The translations under genes and the position numbers were made by a program. From positions 1 to 13,446 of the forward strand of contig AXYY01000050.1 of assembly GCA_000485475.1 (NCBI GenBank): a stretch of DNA of 13,446 nt, read 5' to 3'. Below the pieces are notes generated by a model. That model was not told the DNA's origin, made no database searches, and saw only the letters and a list, made by a program, of their open reading frames with translations. Below are positions 1 to 6,000 of this stretch, piece by piece (the stretch's first letter is position 1; every line of letters starts with the position of its first letter). This DNA comes from Candidatus Ancillula trichonymphae ImTpAt (GTDB lineage Bacteria > Actinomycetota > Actinomycetes > Actinomycetales > Bifidobacteriaceae).

Positions 1-1148
1 TGCCGCACTCATCATATATTAAAGCTGGTGAAAGATTTGAGGAGATGTATTATTGGGACTCCTACTTTATATTACCGCACTTGGACTGAAAGCACTTGGC
101 GAGCACGTTCAGATGGAAGAAGTTGACGCGCAATATGGCTTGGGAGGTTGAAAAACTGGGCTTTATTTCAAATGCGAACCGCCTGTATTACTTGGTGGAC
201 CGCTCGCAGCCACCAGTTTTCGCGCTCATGCTAAAATTGAACAAAGCTGAAGTTGTGCGCGAACTACTTCCGCATCTTAAACAGGAGTTGAATTGGTGGT
301 ACGCAATGCGCCAGAAGAGTAATTCTTCACAACAACTCGCATACTACTCGAGCTCTCGGAAAGCTCCGCGCGCAGAATCCCACACCGGATATTATAACAA
401 GTTTAGCAATTCATGATGATAGAAAACCTGAGTTGTTCAAACATCTTAGAGCTGCCGCAGAATCTGGTTGGGATTTTTCTTCAAAATGGCTAGAAGTTGA
501 AGATGACTTGAGCACAGTATACACACTAGTATCTATTTGCGGTAGATTTGAACTGTTTATTGTATGCGGCGGAAGATTTTCTTGGACAAAACGGTGTTGA
601 TGACTTTGCGCAACGAGCACGTGTGCGCACAGAGTTGATAAATGAGGTGCTGTGGGATGAGAGCGCAGGAATACATACGGACTTCAATTTTGTGCAGGAC
701 AAGTTGTCAACGCGCACAACGCTTGCAACGGTTTTTCCGCTGTTCGTGAATATTGCGAGCCCTGAAAGAGCCGCACGCGTTGCTAAGTTTCTTGAGGACA
801 AGTTACTTAAAAACTGGTGGTTTGATGACAACCACAGTTTTTTCTGGGTAGCAGTGGAATGCACCAAATGGGGGGGTGGGCGCCTCTGCAGTTGATTGCG
901 ATTAGAGCACTCCAAAACTACAAGTTTGATGCGCTCACAGATTTAGTTGCCAAGAGGTGGGTTAAAACTTGTGAAGATGTATACACTTCAACTGGAAAAA
1001 TTTTCGAGAAGTACAATGTACAAAACCCTGAGAAAACTGCCTCTGGGTGAGTATCCGGTGCAAGATGGCAAGATGGCAAGATGGGTTTGGCTGGACCAAT
1101 GGCGTTTACTTGGATTTGGTAAAAAGTTACAAAAAGTCACCGAATTGA
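1..1148 (+). pseudogene. Degraded GH37 trehalase, 5' end outside the window
   Basis: Would have hydrolysed alpha,alpha-trehalose to two glucoses. Both family signatures can be read: AGERFEEMYYWDSYFI (bases 24-71, signature 1) and QWNAPNG followed, in another frame, by WAPLQ (about 853-891, signature 2, with N for the usual D of QWD). RSQPPVFAL (about 210), ESGWDFSSKW with the expected catalytic acid Asp (about 460-490), AVDLNCLLY (539-565), and GEYPVQDG then GFGWTNGVYLDLV (1046-1120, with the Glu of GEYP expected as base) follow in family order. They lie in frames 3, 2, 3, 1, 2, 1, 2, 3 in turn, which needs about seven indels: near 71, 128, 380, 530, 870-876 (G run), 1046, and 1061-1084 (octamer repeat). 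I found no in-frame nonsense codon within the homologous segments. The natural end is TGA at 1146-1148. Sequencing error is possible, but every other gene over 12 kb is essentially intact, so real decay is more likely. Confidence 0.88.
1061..1084 (+). repeat. Three tandem copies of an 8-bp unit in the trehalase pseudogene
   Basis: CAAGATGG occurs three times head to tail at 1061-1068, 1069-1076 and 1077-1084. Intact trehalases have a single QDGFGW here. Reading one copy followed by GTTTGGCTGG restores it, so two extra copies (16 bp) were probably added by slippage, giving a +1 frameshift. Confidence 0.9.
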
Positions 1149-1149
1149 T

Positions 1150-1178
1150 TTAACAAACTACAAAAAGTAGTGTATAAT
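1150..1178 (+). promoter_or_regulatory. Promoter for rpsL-rpsG
   Basis: The -35 hexamer TTAACA (1150-1155) lies exactly 17 bp from a consensus -10 TATAAT (1173-1178). Transcription would start near 1185, giving a leader of about 39 bases. AAGGAG at 1210-1215 is the ribosome binding site, eight bases before the rpsL ATG. The promoter starts directly after the trehalase stop codon, so rpsL does not depend on the pseudogene for transcription. Confidence 0.8.
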
Positions 1179-1223
1179 GTAACCTGGTGGTTTGTTACAT
1201 ATTGATTATAAGGAGAATTCTAA

Positions 1224-1613
1224 ATGCCAACTATACAACAGTTAGTGCGTAAAGGACGTACTTCAAAAGTGGGACGCTCAAAGGTTGCTGCACTCAAATC
1301 CTGTCCGCAGCGTCGCGGTGTGTGTACGCGTGTGTATACAGCAACACCTAAAAAACCGAATTCTGCACTTCGTAAAGTTGCGCGTGTTCGTTTATCAAGT
1401 GGTATTGAGGTGACTGCATACATTCCAGGTGAAGGTCATAACTTGCAGGAGCACTCAATTGTGCTCGTTCGTGGTGGTCGTGTAAAAGATTTACCAGGTG
1501 TTCGTTATCATATCGTTCGAGGTTCACTCGACGCGCAAGGGGTTAAAGACCGCAATCAGGGGCGCTCGAAGTATGGAGCGAAAAAGCCCAAGGGGGGGGG
1601 TGGTTACAAGTAA
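1224..1613 (+). CDS. rpsL: 30S ribosomal protein S12
   Basis: S12 sits at the decoding centre of the small subunit. The 129-residue product starts MPTIQQLVRKGR and holds the family core: TPKKPNSALRKVARVRL, then GEGHNLQEHSIVLVRGGR, then KDLPGVRYHIVRG. The Lys of TPKKPNSA, a site of streptomycin-resistance changes, is wild type. The start is ATG with AAGGAG eight bases upstream. The C-terminus is unusual: where actinobacterial S12 typically ends near YGAKKEK, this one reads YGAKKPK followed by GGGGYK, encoded by a run of nine G (1592-1600). Its TAA stop overlaps the ATG of rpsG by one base, so the two are one translationally coupled unit. Confidence 0.98.
   Translation: MPTIQQLVRKGRTSKVGRSKVAALKSCPQRRGVCTRVYTATPKKPNSALRKVARVRLSSGIEVTAYIPGEGHNLQEHSIVLVRGGRVKDLPGVRYHIVRGSLDAQGVKDRNQGRSKYGAKKPKGGGGYK
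1592..1600 (+). repeat. G9 homopolymer at the end of rpsL
   Basis: Nine consecutive G encode the Gly run of the S12 tail. The tract (with GGTGG at 1599-1603) lies 9-12 bases before the rpsG ATG at 1613 and has no better competitor, so it probably also serves as the rpsG Shine-Dalgarno through G-C and G-U pairing to CCUCC. Runs of this length are slippage-prone for both DNA and RNA polymerases. Confidence 0.85.
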
Positions 1614-2086
1614 TGCCTAGAAAAGGTCCAGTTCAGAAGCGTAGGATTATTGCTGATCCGGTGTACGGTTCAGTTGTTGTCACCCAACTAGTGAACAAAA
1701 TCTTGAAGAGTGGCAAGAAGTCCATTGCCGAGGCGATTGTCTACGGTGCACTTGAGGGCGTTGTGCTAAAAGCAGATGGGCAAGATCCTGTAATTGTACT
1801 CAAACGGGCACTTGACAACATTCGTCCAACTGTTGAAGTTCGCAGCCGTCGCGTTGGTGGTGCGACTTATCAGGTTCCAGTTGAGGTTAAGCAGGCTCGT
1901 GCAAATACACTTTCACTTCGCTGGCTCACGGACTATTCACGTGTTCGTCGTGAGAAGACCATGACGCAACGCTTGATGAATGAGATTCTTGATGCGAGTA
2001 ATGGACTCGGTGCTGCAGTCAAGAAGCGTGAGGACACGCACAAAATGGCTGAGGCGAATAAGGCGTTTGCGCACTACCGCTGGTAG
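1613..2086 (+). CDS. rpsG: 30S ribosomal protein S7
   Basis: S7 starts assembly of the head of the small subunit, binding the 3' major domain of 16S rRNA and contacting E-site tRNA. The 157-residue product matches the family in length and sequence: MPRKGPVQKR, DPVYGSVVVTQLVNKIL, the NIRPTVEVRSRRVGGATYQVPVEV block, RWLTDYSRVR and a C-terminal AHYRW. The start overlaps the rpsL stop as TAATG. In the usual str operon fusA and tuf follow; here a tRNA gene begins six bases after the TAG stop and no elongation factor gene is nearby. Confidence 0.98.
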   Translation: MPRKGPVQKRRIIADPVYGSVVVTQLVNKILKSGKKSIAEAIVYGALEGVVLKADGQDPVIVLKRALDNIRPTVEVRSRRVGGATYQVPVEVKQARANTLSLRWLTDYSRVRREKTMTQRLMNEILDASNGLGAAVKKREDTHKMAEANKAFAHYRW

Positions 2087-2092
2087 TTTTCA

Positions 2093-2177
2093 GGAGGATT
2101 CGCCTAGTGGTCTATGGCGCCGTCTTGGAAAGGCGGTTGGGTCTATGCCTTCACGAGTTCGAATCTCGTATCCTCCG
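2093..2177 (+). tRNA. tRNA-Ser (anticodon GGA)
   Basis: An 85-base cloverleaf can be folded by eye. The acceptor stem GGAGGAT (2093-2099) pairs perfectly with ATCCTCC (2170-2176), followed by discriminator G2177, as expected for serine. The D stem is GCC/GGC, and the anticodon stem CCGTC/GGCGG encloses loop TTGGAAA with anticodon GGA, which reads UCC and UCU. A long class II variable arm follows, then T arm ACGAG-TTCGAAT-CTCGT. CCA is not encoded (CTG follows). The gene lies six bases behind rpsG without a visible promoter, so it is probably cut from the rpsL-rpsG transcript. Confidence 0.95.
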
Positions 2178-2227
2178 CTGGTAAAGTTTGATGAAGTTCT
2201 AAAACAACAGATCAGTTCAGGAGTAGA

Positions 2228-2265
2228 ATAAAAAACACCACCCACGTGAGTACACGGGTGGTGTT
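2228..2265 (-). terminator. Intrinsic terminator of the minus-strand gene, possibly bidirectional
   Basis: AACACCACCC (2234-2243) and GGGTGGTGTT (2256-2265) form a perfect 10-bp stem around a 12-base loop. Read on the minus strand the stem is followed by a run of T, the hallmark of an intrinsic terminator, about 25 bases after the TAG of the 2291-2734 gene. On the plus strand GATGTTCATT follows, a weaker tail, but the same hairpin may also end the rpsL-rpsG-tRNA transcript. Confidence 0.85.
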
Positions 2266-2290
2266 GATGTTCATTATTTCCAGTGAAAGT

Positions 2291-2734
2291 CTACTGTAAT
2301 TTAACCTGAACACTATTGATTATTTTCTCAGCATGAATAACGTTATCAGAACCCAAATCAAAATCTTCAATTCCAACAACTACTGTTCGACTAGTCACTT
2401 CATCAGTGTGGTAAACCTCTGAGAAGAACCTTCCATCATGGCGTCCGTTAACGAACTCCTCAACATCATCTTTGGTTTTTAAGTTCTCGCCATCTTCAGC
2501 ATTGATGTATAACTTGTCAGAGATTATCGGATTCCGCGTTATTGTAAAATATGCTCCACCGCCTCCGCCGTTCTTGTGGTTGCTAGGTTGACCAGAAAAA
2601 TCCCATGTAGATAACCTTTGAGGTTTGAGGTCTTTTGTGAAACTATGAACAATTTTCGCCCGCTTGACCTGCTCGTTTGGAATGGTTAACGCATCTGCGC
2701 GCGGAAAACCAAAACTACCGGACACGACCGTCAC
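2291..2734 (-). CDS. Hypothetical exported protein, mature part (signal peptide in another frame)
   Basis: I do not recognise the family. The 147-codon frame opens at GTG (2734-2732) and begins TVVSGSFGFPRADAL after the start residue. This looks like the end of a signal peptide with a PRADA cleavage site, but the charged and early hydrophobic part is missing. That part is encoded just upstream in another frame behind a strong ribosome binding site (2731-2802). The rest is soluble-looking, with a Gly5 stretch near residue 60, many Asp/Glu/Lys residues and an ending NSVQVKLQ. There is no membrane segment and no lipobox Cys in this frame. The open frame of about 440 bases suggests the break is recent or tolerated. 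It may be a fresh pseudogene, a gene expressed by coupling at the GTGA overlap, or a sequence error. Confidence 0.6.
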   Translation of the reverse strand: MTVVSGSFGFPRADALTIPNEQVKRAKIVHSFTKDLKPQRLSTWDFSGQPSNHKNGGGGGAYFTITRNPIISDKLYINAEDGENLKTKDDVEEFVNGRHDGRFFSEVYHTDEVTSRTVVVGIEDFDLGSDNVIHAEKIINSVQVKLQ

Positions 2735-2802
2735 GTCAAGATGGACACTAAAGCGAACGCAAGTCGTTTGCCCAGTACATTTCGCTCTTCTTTTCTTACC
2801 AC
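2731..2802 (-). CDS. 23-codon frame encoding the front of a signal peptide
   Basis: On the minus strand AAGGAGG lies six bases before GTG (2802-2800), the best ribosome binding site in the vicinity. The product has a basic start (MVRKEERNVLGKR) followed by the hydrophobic LAFALVSILT, then TGA at 2733-2731. The TGA overlaps the GTG of the downstream frame as GTGA. Joined with the downstream VVSGSFGFPRADA it makes a textbook Sec signal peptide, so this is most likely the true 5' end of the 2291-2734 gene separated by a one-base indel. Confidence 0.6.
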   Translation of the reverse strand: MVRKEERNVLGKRLAFALVSILT

Positions 2803-2836
2803 AATCAACCTCCTTCTGCCGAAAATTGAACTATAA

Positions 2837-2865
2837 TTTACAAATCAGCTACGAAATGTAGTCAA
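2837..2865 (-). promoter_or_regulatory. Possible promoter of the exported-protein gene
   Basis: On the minus strand TTGACT (2865-2860) is followed after 17 bases by TGTAAA (2842-2837), four of six matches to a -10. TATAGT (2835-2830) is a better -10 by sequence but lies 24 bases away. One of these probably starts the transcript ahead of the AAGGAGG site. Confidence 0.35.
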
Positions 2866-3020
2866 CCTAATGCCAATTAGACCATACTTTTGAGAATTTG
2901 CCAACTTAAACGTAGGACCTTTTTAAGAACATGTAAAGTTTGTGTGTAAGACAGAAAAAATTCGGGTGCGTACGCAAAAAAGTGTGCTGCAAATTCTACT
3001 CACCTCGTGATATGTTGTGG
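2866..3020. other. Intergenic region between divergent genes
   Basis: No open frame or RNA gene is recognised here. It contains a perfect 10-bp palindrome, TGCGTACGCA (2967-2976), about 45 bp upstream of the gltB -10, which could be an operator, and several A-tracts. It separates the minus-strand exported-protein gene from gltB. Confidence 0.5.
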
Positions 3021-3026
3021 TATAAT
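3018..3026 (+). promoter_or_regulatory. Extended -10 promoter of gltB, leaderless mRNA likely
   Basis: TGGTATAAT matches the extended -10 pattern TGNTATAAT exactly. There is no good -35 at 16-18 bp. The gltB ATG (3035) lies only eight bases after the -10, so transcription should start at or a base or two before the ATG, leaving no room for a Shine-Dalgarno. Confidence 0.75.
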
Positions 3027-3034
3027 ACGCTTCG

Positions 3035-6000
3035 ATGACTAAAGAACGGATGATAAAAGTTTCGTCAAGTGTACATGAAAGAACTGTACGGAAGGGGTTG
3101 TGTAATGCGGAACGTGGGCATGATGCTTGCGGTCTGGGTTTTGTTGCGACCTTAAAGCGTCGGCCTTCGCGCGCAGTTGTTGAAGCTGGACTTGAGGTTT
3201 TACTTAATCTTGACCATAGGGGTGCGGTTGGTGCGGAGGAAAATTCAGGTGATGGTGCCGGGATACTGACCTCGACTCCAGACAAGTTCGTGCGCAAGGA
3301 GTTTGCTAAATTTGGTGTTAAGTTGCCCAAACAGGGGAAATATGCAACTGGAATCGCATTCACTAGTCGGGTGCGTAAACTTGCCAATAAGCAGCGTGCG
3401 GATTTTGAGAAGATCGCAGCAAGTGAGGGGCTGAAAGTTCTTGGTTGGCGCGAAGTCCCGTTTGATGACAGCGCTTTGGGCCCCACGGCGAAGAACAGTC
3501 GCCCGAATTTCAGCCAGGTTGTGCTTGTGAATGAGTTGGAGGACTTGGCGGACATTGAACTGGACCGGATTGCTTACCGCGTGCGGAATATCGCTAGAAA
3601 AACAACTAGTCTGTATTTTGCGAGCCTTTCTTCGAGGACCATCACTTATAAGGGCATGTTGACGACGAAACAACTCCAGCGGTTTTTCTTGGACTTGTCT
3701 GATGACGCATTTGCTGCCAAGATTGCGTTAGTCCATTCGCGTTTCTCAACGAACACGTTTCCTAGTTGGGAACTTGCACAGCCACTTCGTAATATCGCAC
3801 ACAACGGCGAAATCAACACAATTCGTGGGAACCGCAACTGGTTTTCTGCGCGCGAAGGTTTGCTGGACACAAGTATGCTCAGGGGACGTAAAGGTGGTAG
3901 TTTTAAGGATCTGCTGCCGATTTTAACACCAGGAGCGTCCGACTCTGGTTCATTTGATGAGGTGCTCGAACTTCTACATCTTTCGGGGCGTAGTTTGCCG
4001 CATTCAGTTCTTATGATGATTCCTGAAGCGTTCGAGAACTGGGAGAGTGGTAAAAATGATGCACTTAAGGCATTCTACGAGTACAACTCTACACTTATCG
4101 AGACGTGGGATGGTCCAGTTGCTCTTTCGTTTACTGATGGTGAACTTATCGGTACTCTATTAGACCGTAATGGACTTAGACCTGGAAGATATATGGTTAC
4201 TGATGAGTTGGTTGTCATGGCAAGTGAAGCTGGAGTGCTGAACGCTGATGCGCAGAAAGTTGTCAAAAAGGGTAGGCTGGAGCCAGGAGTTATGCTTTTA
4301 GTTGACACAAAACGCGGTTGCATTGTTGAAAATGATGTCATCAAACAAGAACTTGCTGAGTTGCATCCATACAGGAAGTGGCTAGATGAAAATTCGGTCA
4401 AGCTTAATGATTTGCCGCACCGAGAGCACATCATGTTTCCTGCGGCGTCCGTACACAGAAGACAACGAGCATTTGGTTACACTGAGGAAGATATTAAGTT
4501 AATCCTGACCCCAATGGCGAACACTGGAAAAGAACCGCTTGGAGCAATGGGCACAGACACTCCGCTAGCTGTTTTATCCAAGCGACCGCGCCTGCTTTTC
4601 GACTACTTCTCGCAGGATTTTGCGCAAGTTACTAATCCGCCTCTGGACTCTATCCGCGAGAAAATTGTCACTTCACTTGCATCTGCAATTGGTCCTGAGC
4701 CCAACATACTGGAAGATATTCAGGATCATGCGATGAAATTACTACTGCCCTTTCCGGTTATCAACAACGATGAGTTTGCTAAAATACAGCGAATTGAGCG
4801 AGATAAAAAAGTTGGCAAGTATTTTAAGGGCGTCGTTATAAAAGGACTTTTTGCGGTTGCAGATGCGGCAGACAGTAGTAAAAACCCAATTGAAGAGCGC
4901 CTGGAGGAAATCTTCAGCGAGGTTGATGCAGCAATTGACAATGGCAGCAACTTCATAATCTTGTCCGATCGTGATTCTAATAGAGATTGGGCGCCAATTC
5001 CGTCACTTCTGCTAACTGCAGCAGTTCAACATCATCTTCTGCGCAAACAAACCAGGACCAAGATTTCCATGGTGGTTGAGGCTGGTGATGTTCGCGAAAC
5101 TCATCATGTTGCACTACTCATCGCGTATGGAGCTGCTGCTGTGAATCCGTATCTAGCAATGGAAACTGTGGAGAACTTGGCGAGGTCTAGTTTCTTGGAG
5201 GTTGATGCGAAAACTGCAACGCAGAATTTAATCTTCGCACTAGGAAACGGTGTTCTTAAAATTATGTCGAAGATGGGCATTTCAACTATTATGAGTTACC
5301 GAGGTGCGCAAGTTTTCGGAGCAGTTGGACTGTCAAAGGAGTTGGTTGACAAATATTTTACTGGAACGACTTCTGTGCTGGGCGGCATTGGACTAGACAC
5401 AATTACGGCAGAAGTTCTAAAACGGCATCTTGCAGGTTATCCGAATGTCTTGACTTCTGCAGGCGCACAACTCGACACCGGCGGTGAATACAAGTGGCGT
5501 AGAGTAGGTGAAGAGCACCTTTTTGACCCAGAAAGTATATTTTTCTTGCAGCAAAGTACTTCAACTGGTGGCGATGATGGCTATAAGTTGTTCAAAAAGT
5601 TTAGCGATCGAGTTGATGCAGTTTCTGGGCGCATAATGACAGTTCGTTCACTTTTTCGACTACGGCTCGCACCTGAACTTGAGCGCAAAACACTAGACTT
5701 GAGCGAAGTTGAGAGCGTTGAATCAATACTAAAGCGGTTTTCAACTGGTGCAATGAGTTACGGTTCTATTTCAGGTGAGGCGCATGAAACTTTAGCGGTT
5801 GCGATGAACTCAATTGGTGCACGATCAAATTCAGGTGAAGGTGGTGAAGAGGTTGACCGTATCTACTCGGAGAATCGGCGCTCGAAGATTAAACAAGTTG
5901 CATCTGCGCGTTTTGGTGTTACTTCGGAGTACTTGGTGTCCGCAACTGATATACAGATTAAACTTGCTCAAGGTGCGAAACCTGGTGAGGGCGGTCACTT

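Noticed and set aside
2092..2231. AGGAGG after rpsG followed by an open frame, resembling a ribosome binding site and small gene
   Set aside because: These bases are the acceptor stem and body of the tRNA-Ser, which folds perfectly; the open frame is incidental.
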